A stretch of DNA of 64,000 nucleotides from Saxidomus purpurata (Eukaryota; Mollusca; Bivalvia; Venerida; Veneridae), in assembly GCA_022818135.1 (NCBI GenBank), contig JAFMSR010000008.1, forward strand, positions 7,554,140 through 7,618,139. The letters run 5' to 3'. Position 1 is the stretch's first letter; each line of letters begins with the position of its first letter. The position numbers and the translations under genes were made by a program. Below the pieces are notes generated by a model. That model saw only the letters and a program-made list of their open reading frames with translations. It ran no database searches and was not told the origin of the DNA. This document shows, piece after piece, positions 30,961 to 44,070 of this stretch.

Positions 30961-31750
30961 AAAATTCAAAAGTTCAAACTGGATATGTTTATATTAAGGT
31001 ATCGAACTTTCTATCCCGTCTGCATGCACAACGGAAATGTCTGTTCGTGTATTTAATATACAGTTGAGCATGTGCTGGTGCAAATCAACCCGTCATATTA
31101 AATACACTCGTTAAGAGCAGAAACCTGCTTAAAGCAATAAGTCCTGACATAATTTCAGGTTAAACACACCTCTATTAAACAGTCACAATGCATGGACACT
31201 ACTGATGATGGTGCATCAGTTGGTCGGGTGATTAACACAGGTTTGACGGTAGTCTTATATTGTAAACTTTTCTTTTACATCAAAGGTGACCATGTCAAAT
31301 GTCATATAATGGTCAGTTTGCCAATCAGTCCACCACAAATATGCGCATACAAACATACTAATTAGAACGTACAATGTATTCAATAAAGACTATTATTACT
31401 AAGGTGTTAATGAATCGTGGTCACTCTCGGGACACGCATTCCAGGCCGGATATTTCGGGATTGTAAAGTTCAAATACCTTAAAAGTGTCCTGATTGCCCT
31501 CCGTAATGTTATGGTAACATTAAAATCGACACAGTAATACCTTTCACATATGGCTGACGTACAAACTGAAACAAATGTTTCTTTGCGTTTTTCTTCTCTC
31601 TTTTTAACAGTTCTATTAAAATTAAAGTACAATATACAAGAAAGTGTGTGTGAATTATTTGTATTTTTCTCATGGAATAATAGCTTATTGAAGCGTCATA
31701 TCTTGCATTGAACAGATGATTGTAAATATGCTGTCCCTCATAAGTAAAGA
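30961..31750. other. Unannotated stretch
   Basis: No supported gene or repeat. Confidence 0.4.
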
Positions 31751-33235
31751 ATGCCCCCAAAGAGGTGTTTCACAGTCTGTGACATTGGCCTTCGAGGTGT
31801 GGACCCGGTACTTACGCCGACATTTATCTCCAAGTGCTGAAAACTAGTAGTTGGTCCAATTAATTTTAAAATCCATCAATGTATAACAGAGTTTCAATCC
31901 GGACATGAACATGCGCAAATATAATACAGGATTCTAATATGTGTGACCGCTAAGTGTGACATTGACCTTCAACATAAGGATGCGGGATTTGTGCGTGACA
32001 TATCATTTCCAATTGCTCAACAATTGTGCCATGTAATTTTAAAATCCTTCCATGTATGACAGAGTTACCATGTATACAGGATCCCAGGACCCTTTTCCAA
32101 GTGTGACATTGACCTTTTAGGTAGTGACGTGGGTCTTGATATGCCTATGTTTTTAAAATTCTTCTATGTATAATCCGGACATGAGTGCGTGCATACATTT
32201 TGTATATACATGTAGCCGGGATTCCATTATCTTTAAAGGTCCATTACTAAGGGAAAGTGAGGTGGCATTTTTTTCATAGCCAGTACATAGACTTATGCAA
32301 GACACTAAATAATGAGGATTGGCAGGTCAAAATTTACAGAAGGTCTTTGGAACTCAAAGAAATGTATGTGTATTATGTTGAAATTTCAGTAAATCGACAG
32401 ATTGACCACCCAGGTCTTTTTAACTTTCTTCATAATTCATAGAAAAATAATTATACATTTATTGTGATTTATTTCGAATCTCTACATACCAACTTTCATT
32501 TTCCAATAAAATGAAATAGTTTCTGTGCTTTTTAAAAGATATTCAAATTTTCACTTTCCTTAGTATTGGACCTTTGAGATAGGCATGTAGGTTTTGTGTG
32601 ACACAAATTGCTTTGATGTGCTGGCCTTTTGTGTTATGTTATTTTAAAATCCCTCAATGCATGACAAAGTTAAGGTCCAGATACGTATGTGTGCATATAT
32701 ACAGAATTCCATTACCTTTAAACTCTTAAGTGTGACCTTGACCTTTGAGGTAGGTATGTAAGTTTTGTGTGACACAAATTGCCCTGATGTGCTGGCCATT
32801 TGCGCCATGTTATTTTAAAATCCTTAAATGCATGACAAAGTTACAAGAAACTTATGTGTGCATATATACAGGATTCCATTAGCTTTAAACTCTTAAGTGT
32901 GACCTTGGCCTTTGAAATAGGAATGTGGGTTTTGTATGTAACGCAAATTGCCTTGTTGTGCTGGTCATTTGTGCTATGTTGTTTTTAATATCCTTCAATG
33001 CATGACAATGTTACAGTCCGTGCGTGAATGTGTGAATATATATACAGGATTCCATAATTACCTTTAAATTATTAAGTGTGACCTTGACCTTTGAGGTAGG
33101 GACGTGACACGTCGTCCTCGTGTGCTTAACATTTGTGCCATATGATTTGAAAAAGACCCTTCAGGCCTGACAAAGTAACAGCCCGAACACGAAAAAAGGA
33201 AGGACGGACACGGAATATGCCCACCTTTGTGGGTA
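31751..33235 (-). mobile_element. 178-bp tandem-core element, reverse orientation, with nested MITE
   Basis: Left edge ATGCCCCCAAAGAGGTG equals the reverse-complemented right end of the 2783 element. Right edge TATGCCCACCTTTGTGGGTAT corresponds to that element's left end, so this is a full copy in the opposite direction. Units read CTTAAGTGTGACCTTGACCT, TTGAGGTAGG, TTGTGTGACACAAATTGCC, ATTTTAAAATCCTTCAATGC and ATGACAAAGTTAC. They recur about every 150-185 bp from 31780 to 33200, interrupted at 32235-32575. A short GAAGGACGGACACGG replaces the long microsatellite. Non-coding. Confidence 0.8.
32235..32575. mobile_element. MITE nested in the tandem-core element
   Basis: Left end AAAGGTCCATTACTAAGGGA then AAGTGA; right end TTCACTTTCCTTAGTATTGG then ACCTTT, its reverse complement with one or two mismatches over about 25 bp. 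Length about 340 bp. The surrounding tandem unit resumes directly after it (TTTGAGATAGGCATGTAGG), so it inserted after the array formed. I have the impression that this TIR is widespread in bivalves. Confidence 0.8.
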
Positions 33236-33294
33236 TAAAAAGGAGGTTACACCAGAAGAAGACTTAACTATGTTATTTATGAGTCTTTCTTTTC

Positions 33295-33375
33295 CAGACA
33301 GATTGACGGACGGACATACATGGAGGCAAGCATACAGACAGACAACCAGACAGACAGACAGACATGTATACTTTT
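33295..33375. repeat. CAGA/GACA microsatellite
   Basis: ACAGACAGACAACCAGACAG then ACAGACAGACAT with GACGGACGGACAT before it. Interrupted tetranucleotide repeat. Confidence 0.9.
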
Positions 33376-33849
33376 AGATACCCAGAAAATACACAGACAC
33401 ACGGACAAATAGAGCATACATATTTGCGTACAAGGCAAAGTTTATAATTTTTATATTTCCTATTCCAAACTGCACGGAAATATACACAAGCAGTATTTGG
33501 AAGAGACCAGAGATAAAACTTTAAAATTTGCAATGTGTTTCTGCGATTCCATTAAGTTATAAATATATAAACATAAACATTTCATCTTAGTTGTGCTAGC
33601 GCTAGAGTGTTGCTATAACAAGACATACTTCTGATGCGGTATTGTGCCAAATTTGTTACAACTATAACTTCAGCCGCTAGCCGACAGACGAATCGATTAT
33701 TTCGTTTTCCAATAGGCTGTAGTAACCCAGACCAATAAAGTAGTACAACTTTGGTGCTAATGTTGATTTATTCAGATCGTCTGCGAATCGGTTGGCCAAC
33801 GCGAGTCAACCTTCACTAACCAATGTCAAAAAAGTCTCAAGGACATTGT
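33376..33849. other. Unannotated stretch
   Basis: No supported gene or repeat. Confidence 0.4.
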
Positions 33850-34075
33850 GCTAGACTTCAGTTTTTTAAAGTCTTGTTCTGCTGGGTAAGGGGGTTCTGC
33901 CACTGCGACAAGGGCAGATAATGATAAGCCAGCAAAATCCATGCAGTCTGATCATGATCTGCACTGTTCGCTAAATCAGTCAGTACATTTCTAGTGAGCT
34001 GCCTTTTGAACAATTCAAATTGAAGATTGACAAGTACATTCTAGTCATAAAAATTGCAAGGTCTGACTGAGCATG
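33850..34075 (-). repeat. Recurrent mollusc interspersed repeat
   Basis: CAGTCTGATCATGATCTGCA then CTGTTCGCTAAATCAGTCAG and TTGAAGATTGACAAGTACAT are words I associate with a common interspersed repeat of molluscs. Boundaries and class are unclear; strand is arbitrary. Confidence 0.4.
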
Positions 34076-36718
34076 ACTGAGACAAAAGGCCCATTCATAT
34101 AATGTCAAGTCTGCTACCTCAGGAGAACACTTCCGGTCCCTTTTGTCGGAAGCGCTGTCACTTCCCATTGGGGTTTGAATCTTCAACATCCGGTTCGAGC
34201 GGAGGAGATTCTATCCTTCCTCAACTAATTCGTGGAAACAGAGTTACCTTATTTGTAATTCTTAGAAAAACTAATTTTTGTTGATATTTGATAAAAAAAA
34301 GAAGTGAAAAACATTTCAGCTGCACTGATAGAGAGAAAAACATTTTCCTTTCTATTTATTGTGTTCACACTTTTCGTGCATATGTCTTACATAATTGCTA
34401 GAAAACAACAACCATGATGCCAGGAGAGAAAATGCTTGCATGTTCAGGACGGATTCAGGAAGCTGCATCTCAAATGACTGGCAGATAAGTTCTATTTCTA
34501 ATTTATCTAATCTGATCAAAAATCAATCCGACGCAGACATCATGCATGCACGGCGAGGAAACCACTCTACAAGACAGGAAATTAGTGAATTACAATGCAT
34601 GCACGACCTCAGAAATGTCACGACAGCGCTGTCGTGTTTATCCTTGAAACGTACGGTACGATACAATCTAAAAAAACACCAGCCCAGGAACTAGGATTAA
34701 GCTTTCAGGGTCTGCCCGGGTCAATAATTGAAGTCCTTTTTATATTCTCAATATATAATTCCATGTAACCTAAAAAAAACTATCAATTTTGTATGTTGCC
34801 GGTTAAAACTGTAAATAGTATTTTGTTATTTTTTTTTATATATACTTTACCATTGCAAGACTGTGCAGGCTTATGGTTCGCTAAACTGGTTGTAGTGGAA
34901 ACAGCAGGTTGAATAGTAAGCATTTACAAAATAAACAGTCATTTTACACAATTTCAATGTCGTACATTTGTAAACACTCTGTCATCTTTTTCACAAAATT
35001 TGATAAATTTATTCATGAAGCATATTCACTGTATATGTCATAAATGTTTTAAAAATGACAGACTTTGACATAAGATTGTGGTATCGGCATCAGATCGCCT
35101 CTCTCACGTCAGACAAGAGTATAAAATTCGCGTGACTGTAAAATATTTAAATGTCCGGTATGTTTTTAAAGAGAAGTCATCATTTATGTATTGTGTAGCA
35201 GTAATTCTTTCAGTATACTTGTTTTGCGGAAGAAGAACACCTCTTAGCCACATTCAAAAATCCTTTGACAATAGAAGTACATGTATATCTTGGAACAAAA
35301 TCTTTTGACAATTTACTTTTACATCACTCGTTACATTTACTATGTTTTCTTACTGTTGCATTCATGGATAGTGTCTGCCGCAACCAAACACCCAAATGGA
35401 TATAACAGCGTAGCTACCGCAAGGCTTTTTAAAAACCACAAACGGAACATGTTCGTGACACAAGTGTAGAATAATTCCACGACACGAAACAAACGACCGC
35501 AAAAAACCCAAACCACGCCTCTAGACAAGGATCATGTATAGAATTCGATTCATAAGTTGCAAATAGATAAAAGCTGGTTTTAGCAACAGGTAAAGTATCC
35601 GGTAAAGATCAAATTTAAGTTGCAAATAGATCTAAACTGGTTTTAGCAACGTAAATATACTATGTGACTTGGTTCTTGTGTCTGCGGTTCTTCTGGAAGG
35701 TCCTTCTCCAAAACTTACAACTTGAAAGGTTGATTATCACTCATGTATATACTAGAAAAAGACATCGCTGCGCAGAAATGGAGAGCAATATATTGCGCAA
35801 TGTCATGTATTAACCTACTGAGATAATTCCTGGCAGATCAATATTTGTAAGAATAACGCGCTCGTGCAAAATGCAGCAGAAGACAGTTGTATGGTAGGGA
35901 TCAATATCCGTACGAATATTTCCACGGAAAAAATCTTCCCACGCACCCATATCCGAGCGGATCGTTTCTGCGTCAAATGAAACAAGAGACCATTGATTTT
36001 CCGTTAAAATTTTACGCAAACTGGATGGAGTAAATGGACTCTATAATGCATTATTGTATAATATTTTACCACACTATAGGTCCTTATAGATTGATTTTCC
36101 GCTACGATAATTCGGTTACCGAAAGTGGGCGATCGCTGCATTCTAACAGTTGATATTGAAAAGCAAACATTTACGTTTCAACATCCTAAACAACAACCGC
36201 ATAATTCACATTAAATTTATTTGAATAATGGTATAGATAAATATGGAAAGCCGCTCTCCGACGTGAATGGCAATCCTACCTCATTAGTTTACAAAAACGG
36301 GTAAGGCATATTAAGATGTTTGGAAAAAGGAATGGATGTTAGTTTGGTGTATACTTTATGCATTAAATGACTGTAATTTTAAATTCTGCAAGGAATGCGC
36401 CCGCTTTCGGTCAGCATCGTCACGGTTACATTGTCTGGCAACAGTAACGTAACAGTGCTATCGTCAAAAAAAATACAAGTGTGAGTCCGAAACGCGTGGA
36501 GTCCGTCGCACCACACCATTTGGTCCTACAGACGTCATAAAACTGTTCCTATAAAAGTTGCATCATTATAAATATTTAACGTATAAGATTCGAACTTATA
36601 CCGTCCGGCGACATAGCCTAGCGGAGCTAGTGCGGACTACATGTATACACACCGAGTTCATATATACATGTATAAACATGTATGAAAAATGTTAAACGAT
36701 ATGCCGGAATAAGTAAAT
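34076..36718. other. Unannotated stretch with one polar open frame
   Basis: An open frame of 99 codons (34395-34694, +) is polar and preceded by a plausible TTGCTAG acceptor, but has no recognisable domain. A local direct repeat AAGTTGCAAATAGAT...AAACTGGTTTTAGCAAC occurs at about 35556 and 35617 (61 bp apart). Otherwise nothing is recognised. Confidence 0.35.
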
Positions 36719-36875
36719 TATAAATAAAATGAAAATAATGACACTATATGAGTTTTCTATTTGGTTCACTATATCGTCAGGGCAAAAATATATATATAAT
36801 ATTATGATATAGTGAAACCGGTTGGCAAATACAAATAGAAAACTCATATAGTGTCATTATTTTCATTTTATTTAT
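36719..36875. mobile_element. Perfect 44-bp-arm hairpin MITE
   Basis: TATAAATAAAATGAAAATAA then TGACACTATATGAGTTTTCT (36719-36762) is exactly inverted at 36832-36875. An inner pair TTCACTATATC / GATATAGTGAA flanks an AT-rich loop. The absence of arm mismatches means a recent insertion or gene conversion between arms. Confidence 0.85.
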
Positions 36876-37835
36876 ATACATGTATATTTACACAATTTAA
36901 AAAACTGTTCAGCTTCTGTGACATATATACACACTGAGATTTCTATTCTCACTCAGTAAAGATTGCGAATTGCTTGATCCTTCCTCGGAGAAGTTTTACA
37001 CTTTCAGTCCAAAGCTTTTACGTTTCATTTATTTGTATTTTGTCAATTAAATAAATATGAGGTAGGTCGTATTACATGACGACCGTTGAATAAGTGTGAA
37101 TTCCCACTTCGAATGTCACTCACAGACCTATACCATCAAGTCAAATATGAAAGTCTACTCTTGAATCCACCATAGCCTGCACTTCATTATTCATAATAGG
37201 TTCCTATTTTCTTTTTTCAGTAACGTCGTTCCATTCCTTTATGCTTCATCGACTAAAGTTTATCGCTGCTCCGTCTGCAATATGAATTAAGCAGATTTAT
37301 GTTCAGCTACTTGGTCCGCTAAATGTTTTTCTTAAACTGTTACATTTTTTCACTACAATTGTCGTACTTGCCATTGAATTTAAAATCTAAAATTAAGGAG
37401 TCTTTGTCGGGGCTTATCATAATTCTTAATGGTATGTCTCTGACATGTTTGGAATATTTTAATTATGGTTGCGTGGGGCTTTTCATTCCACTTCGAGAAA
37501 TATAGTATTGTAATTATATTACTTATTATAGTAGGCCGATTTTCTAAGTTTCATCCGATTGCCTGATTGTAAATAAGTATATGTAATTTGTTACATAAGT
37601 CTCTAATCGATGTAATTTTATTTTCGCTATTCTGCGTAAAAAAAAGCCGCAAATTAAGTTATGTGAATTATAAGGTTATTATAGATACTGGTTCCATTAT
37701 TTTTTCACTAACGATTCGCTTACCATTTTCCGAAATTTATGCGCAAAATAAAATCTACGGTATAAAGCACGGATCCAGCAACTCTGTTCCTGCGACAAAA
37801 TAAATGAATTAAACAGAACTAATCTTCAGCGACAT
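36876..37835. other. Unannotated stretch
   Basis: No supported gene or repeat. Confidence 0.4.
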
Positions 37836-38565
37836 GCTGGTCCGTCTGCATCCTGTGCTTGAAACTTTTGATTTAGGGCTTTTCTTGCACTATCCGCTGG
37901 AGTTAGAAATTTGTCCATAATCATTTTAGAAGTCATGAAACAAAAAGTCTATATTCGGGACACAAATGTATGCATATCATTACTTACCTATATACGGGAT
38001 ATGTTTGCCCTCGATGTTTGGAATAGGGATTTGATTATGCGCTTGTCGCAATTTGGGGCTTCTTTATTTTGAAATCCTTCAAGGAGAAAAAAGGGTAAAT
38101 AAACAATATACTGCGTAATAGAGGTATATTACCTTAAATTAAGTAGGACCTTGACCTTTGAGTATCGACTGGGTTAGGAGCAGTCCGTCTTGATGTGCTA
38201 GACATTCTGCCGTTATTTTGAAATAACTAATGCTTGACAGTCGTCTGACACGAATGTCGTGCATCTATTCGTATATAAGGAAATTACCTTCACTTTAAGT
38301 CGCCTACCTTTGGCTCGCGAAAAGAAAAAGCTGCAAATTGAACGAAATCGTCGGATTTAAACGGTGATTCTAGACACTGGTTCACAAAATTATGAGCCCA
38401 CTAAAGACTTCACGTTAGCATTTTCTCGAATGTTGATGTGCGCAAAGTATTTTAAATCCTTAATGATGACTAAGTTAGACAGGTATTTGTCAGGGGGACT
38501 CACGGACTCGGACAAACGGACAGACACGACGGTCAGACGGACAGACGGTGCGATTTTATAATCCC
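37836..38565 (-). mobile_element. Decayed 178-bp tandem-core element, reverse orientation
   Basis: AGGACCTTGACCTTTGAG, GTCTTGATGTGCTAGACATT, TTATTTTGAAATAACTAATG and the terminal GACAGACGGTGCGATTTTAT then AATCCCCCCC match, reverse-complemented, the unit and left end of the 2783 element. ACGGACAGACACGACGGTCAGACGGACAG is its microsatellite. About three broken units; the outer left boundary is uncertain. Confidence 0.65.
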
Positions 38566-39228
38566 CCCCCCCAAAAAAGGTTACTAATTACTTTCATGCA
38601 ATTCGGTGTTAATATCCCTTGCACGTACATTTAGAAACCGACTCTATAAAAAGAAACCTCGACTTAAAACTCCATCAAAAATACATTGTAGCTCAGTGCG
38701 CATGGATGAAACTTATCATATTTTGTTTCATATTAATTGCAGCAAGTTGGGGAATTTCTTCTTCATGACTTGCAATTTCCGAGAAATCAATCTACAAAGC
38801 AGATCAACTGTTCATTCGCACAAAACATCATTATCCGAATCAAGATCCAACCTTTAATAGATAGTGTTATATTAGCCATTGATACTTCATGTGTATAATG
38901 AAACAATAATTACCTTTTAATGAGTACAATTTGTCACATAATACCGTTAATTTCGAACAAATGTCTAGGAATCGTATATCCATTTATTTACAGTTTTGAC
39001 AAGAACGTGTCATGTTGCAAATAGAACATTTCCTAATGAGCTTAATCAAACGGACAGCTTGTAACCTGAAACCCTTAACCTGGCGAGAACCGCTTAATCT
39101 TGTGAAAAAATAACGATCGAAACTTCTCGTTAACCGAACTGATTTTCGTTCAGAACTGCATAAGCCAAAACATATTTGAAAGAAAATACAAGGAAACGTC
39201 TTCGTCACGAAACAAAACATTCCTTTTT
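38566..39228. other. Unannotated stretch
   Basis: No supported gene. The retrotransposon remnant does not clearly continue below 39229. Confidence 0.4.
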
Positions 39229-41510
39229 TTGCTCTTAAATGTCTGTATGATGGCTTCTAATTCTTCTTTGCAGTTGGTACAGCGCTTGCCTGTGGATATG
39301 CTGACTGTCCTGTCTTACCAACCAGTAGTGTGCAAGATGAACATACCAGTACCACAATCGTGTACAGTAGCTGTAGCAGGGCTGTCTGTGTACACGTGGG
39401 TCCATGTCAATGATGAGTAATCATCTGAGATCATGGCTTGTGTCACAGATTCTTTTTTATATTTTTATCTGCCATACCCAGTTGGAAACCACCCCACCAG
39501 GTACTTTAGTGCAGATACTGATGTTTGACAGATCATACCTCAATGGCGCCGGCAGTTCCGACTGGCCCAGAGGAGTGATATGCAACGTTTGCTCTTGTCA
39601 GCTTCATGTATTCATGACCAAAGCTCCTTTTTTCCAAGCTTTGTTCTCGTGGGGTGGTCTTTCAAGAACTGGCACTTGCTGGATTGTATGAGCGTCTTCG
39701 CATCCCTTATTTAACCAAGCGGTGGAGTCGCAGTGAGATCCTTCCTTGCCTTACTTGGAGGTGTATGCATTGCTCCAGTAATGATTTTATGGTGTGATTC
39801 TAAACCTTGTCCAGCACTTGCTGATTTGTCTCTGCAGGCGTCACCAAACCGACCTGCAGAGTCATATCCAAGGGAGGGCCTCACTGTACCAAAGTACAAA
39901 TGTATACTGTTTTCAGTATGCTCTCCTTTATTCCCCATTTAATTTAAGCTAACTTATGTGGTATCGCTAGCTTTTGGTGGGCACTAGTTTCAGCTTTTGC
40001 TAGATGGTGCTTCCATGTAAATCGCTTAATGAACCCTCTTCCACTAATCGTGATGGTACCAAACTTCTGCTCAGGTGAAAGTGTGAAAAGATTTGTACAG
40101 AACATTTCCTGTACACCAGTCCTCTGTCTATACTGAAAGCGTGTTTGTAGTTTGCTGCATCCTAAAAGTAGCAGCTGATGCATTCTCTTCTGAATAACAA
40201 AACACAAGGTCGTCTGCAAAGAGACCTACTTTGACTCCTTTTGGAAGATCGGACACCAAGTTATTTAAGAAAAGAAGAAAGAAAGTTGGTAACAATACAC
40301 CTCCTTGTGGGAAACCATGTCGTTTTAAGAACTTGCGTTTTGTATTCCATCAATACTGACTCTAACACTTCTGTTGAACAGACAGGACTAAATCCACTTT
40401 TACATATACGTAAATTATTATTCCTCCGATCCCATTCCGTAGTAACGTCCCACGTAGACCGTTTGTCCAGACATTGCCGAATGCTCTCTGGTGATCAATC
40501 TTAGTATCAAGTGTTTTTTCTTTGAATGCATCTTCAATCTCTGGGGCAATGTATGTACTCTTGTCTGAATCCAGCCTTTTGGTTAGCAATAATCTGGTTG
40601 GACTCCAAGTATCACTTCATTGGCTGATTCACAATACTCTCTATGTGTTTCCCAGCCACACTGGTGAGACTGATAGGGCGATAGCTAGAAGCATTACTTC
40701 GATCTCTTCTTTGTTCGGGAATGGGTATCATGGTCGCCTCTCTCCAAATGTAAGGGAGTTTACCTTTTCTCCTTCTCTAGCTAAGGTTGTAGATCTTGCA
40801 AAACAGTCAAGATGGAAAAATATCTCAGTCTTGACCAGTAGATTTCTTGGCTTTGAAGTGTCCCGAGGACATTGTGTAGCTCATTTAGCGTTAGGCCTTT
40901 TCTCATTTCATCCTTCGTTTCTCCTTTCTTCCCTCTCATCGTGTCTGTCTTTCTGTGGTTTCTGCTGGTTGGAATGTTACTCACATCATCATAATTGTTA
41001 GTGAATGCGCTTGCGGTCTGTTTCCCTACGAGCAGGCATTCATTCGCTGGTGATGCGCCCCTGTCGTAGCTTTCTTTATCATTCACCTGCTTTGGGAGCT
41101 GCCAAAGCTTTATGTCATCCTTTCCAGATTAAGAGATGCAGAGGACACGAGCTTGTTGAAGCACGCTGTCGTTTTTTTCATGAGAGGGGCGTGTTTCGAC
41201 CTCTAGCCTGGCTTCGGATCACTCCATTTGTCCTCCTGTTCATAGCCTGCTGTTAAAGCCACCCATGGCAAGAATCCAAAAACAGAAGTTTGTGGAGAAC
41301 AGGTTGACAATATCCATCACCTTGTCGCTCAGTCTTAGGCTCAAGACCAGGTTTTTGGACTCATCCATGTGCGTACTGGTCGCATTGCACCAAGTTTCTT
41401 CTAACCTGTTGCAACCTTGAACGATTTTGCCTTGTAAGGTGAGTCTCTAGAATGCGGTAGATTTGGATGTCCTTTTCAGCAGGATAATTACGAGTTTTTT
41501 TTTCTAACTT
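39229..41510 (-). pseudogene. Decayed Jockey-like non-LTR retrotransposon ORF2 (endonuclease, reverse transcriptase, RNase H)
   Basis: Read from 41510 downwards on the - strand, with many frameshifts and stops, the order is that of a non-LTR ORF2. Apurinic-type endonuclease: IYRILETHL at about 41480 (cf. ...IQETHL) and LSLRLSDKVMDIVNLFS at about 41330. Linker and RT N-terminus: LLVGKQTASAFTNNYDDVSN, then RKGLTLNEL, to about 40860. RT palm: APEIEDAFKEKTLD / AFGNVWTNGLR / RNGIGG at about 40550-40430, FPQGGVL at about 40300 and the catalytic FADD at 40209-40220. Thumb: TLFTLSPEQKFGTI and KRFTWKHHLAKAE at about 40110-39990, with GTVRPSLxYDS and KIITGAMHTPP at about 39890-39750. RNase H: HVYTDSPAT...EELEAIIQ at about 39400-39235. 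The FADD aspartates survive but the frame is broken throughout. A 5'UTR/ORF1 is not seen and the 3' end is truncated. Long + strand frames here (40522-41001) are its antisense shadow. Confidence 0.85.
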
Positions 41511-44070
41511 TTCTCATTGAAGAGTCCTTCTGTGTTCTAATGCAGTTTCCGTATGTCGCCACAAAGAGGCACTGCGCTGTGCTTGTCCAGTGAGAGAATA
41601 TGTACTGGCAGAGGAGACGTACGCAATCGTCTCCCTTTTCGCACAAAGCCATCTAGCGGCAGAGGCTGAAAGCAAGGGGTATAACAGCACACTACGTTCA
41701 GCAAAACACACTAGACGCATCACATGGACCTAATTCACACACAGGACCCCAATCCGATGGTCTTCCATCTAACAAATGTCATTCTTAGATAGAGTTCTTG
41801 CTTTGTTTCCCTTACAGCTGAACCAACTACCTTGCTAGCTTATCACTACAGTTATCGCCTTTCTATATTGACCTTTCATTGTTCTTCGTCGCGTGGTGTG
41901 GTTGACATCCAGCTCTTCTGCACATACGGATCCATCCTTCAAGATGTAGTGCTTCCAACTAGCAAGCTGAATCTAAGTCCTAACTCTGCATCCTCTACCT
42001 CATTGTTGGTCATGTGGTTCCGATCAGTATCTTGTTTCAGCACTTTGCTGCTGGAGCTATTTAGTGACCCACTCCATGACTTCTCTCGGTCATCCTCTTA
42101 CCAGCCGAACTTCTTATGAAGCCGTATATCAAACGCTCCGAAGATATTACTATCTCATTCACTACAGAATCTTGAAAGTACACCATGTTGTTTGATCTAG
42201 CCTATATCGTTTTCTATTTTCGAGAACGAAATATCCATGACAAAATTATGTCTACTTCTCCCCACCATATATAGAGATAATACTTGAAGGTTAAGTTTGT
42301 ATACATAAACGGTTCGCTTGGCTGGTCATTATAAAACCGTACCACTCCTGTGACACATATATGTGGTCGCGTATTCAGCCAAGCTTAAGTCTGTACAATT
42401 TTGATCATATGAATGAATTCAAATTTGTTTTTAAAAGCGTCATATCGTTGATCATTCACTAAATTTATTCATATTTTCTGCTATCATTTCTATATTTACA
42501 TGTAAAATTTTATAGTCCGTATAATACGTCGAGCTTATTTAAATTTTAATGGCCAAACATTTTAGGTAAATTGACATCAGCGTAAATACATGTACTATAA
42601 TACCTTTGCAGACCCATCTGATTCGTTGGTTTTTTTTGTTGTTGTTGTGTTTCTTCTCGTTAAGGATGCGGTTAACCGCAAACTGAAATCTTAATTACAG
42701 TAACAGCATTGTCATATTTTCCCGTGGTTTAGAAAAAAAAAATGAAAGAAAAAAGGAAAATGTTGTATTGAAGCCCTTTTCTGTCTCTACTATAGTAAAT
42801 CGCTCAATTTTACCGGAATATAAAACATGATAGGTTCTATTCTGTTTTTGTAGTTATAGCCTATAACAAGACATTTTATTGAAATTATTATTAGTCGATT
42901 TATTCATATCGTTTGAAATTTGAACAATGAACACTAGAAAGTGTAATTAACTGCGCAATTTAAATCATAGTTTATTTTATTGTCATGTTTTATTGTCAGT
43001 TGCAAACGCTGGTGAAATATGACTTTATTTTCTGCGTCATTAAACATGACTGTCATTAAGAATGCAGAACAAATGAGAAAATGAAAATGGTCTTCAGGGG
43101 ACAATGTATATTTAATGCGCTTACATGATTGTATTTAACAATTAGTTGTACGTTTGTAATACTTGTAGGTACAAAACACATTTATATCAGACGACAATAT
43201 GCCAGTGTGCAAACAAAACCCAACAGCACGTGGCATTATATAGAACTACATGTGAAATATATAAGTGTCACAATGGTTCTTTAGCGTCAGAATAAAGATT
43301 CGATTCAGGACGTCACGTTGACTCGCTGCATGCGTTGCCGCCTTTTTACTACGTGTCGTCTGAGTATCGTAGCTGTTACATTTCCTTTCTTAATTGATCT
43401 GTAGAGCTTCCGCTTTTCAGAATCCTTGACGTCATTTCCGTTACTTAGGGATCACTGCGTCGTCATATTTTGTTTGGTAATTGTCTCTGGTGCAATTTTT
43501 TTTTTTATACATGTACATGTATATGGTTTCCGCAAATCTGTTACCAAGGTAACTTTCTTGAATACATGTACAATCAGAAAAAAGCGCCACATCAATACTA
43601 GACTAAAGTTCTAAAAGTTTCTATTCTTTATGACTGATTTTGAAATCCGCTGAAGAGACCCATATGTCACTTACATCACGACGCTTCCAAAACATGGTAC
43701 AAGCTACATGGGGTCGTAAACCTGTGGAAATTATCATTCAGCACAGATTGTTGCCTATCTGTGCCGGGATATGCTTAACTTCAATCAACTTTTTCAGAAA
43801 GTCATTCGGTATCCTGAAAAACGAATGAGTCATTTGACCTTTTAAATAATTTATGAATGAGGACTGTCTGGTTATACGCATGTCATACTACCACGCAGTT
43901 GAGTGAAAATGGGACTGATTGTTGAAAGACATGAATAACAATTGGTTATGTGGGTTTCTTGATCATTTTCCTTTGTTGTTACTCTATGAACTATCAGAGC
44001 GAGTAGTCTTGCACTATTGTTCAGTCAGACAGGAAAACAAACAATAAAATTGTTCTAATAAAATCTCATT
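41511..44070. other. Unannotated stretch
   Basis: No supported gene. T-runs at 42631 and A-runs at 42730; several ACATGTA words. Upstream parts of the retrotransposon may extend to about 41560 but are not recognisable. Confidence 0.4.

Noticed and set aside
34395..34694. 99-codon polar open frame with a possible upstream acceptor
   Set aside because: No recognisable domain and no supporting exon nearby; kept only as a note in the gap entry.
36601..36640. tRNA-like box A (TAGCCTAGCGGAGCTAGTGC)
   Set aside because: No box B at a usable distance on the same strand.
40522..41001. 159-codon open frame, plus strand
   Set aside because: Antisense shadow of the reverse-transcriptase remnant, which has family motifs on the minus strand.
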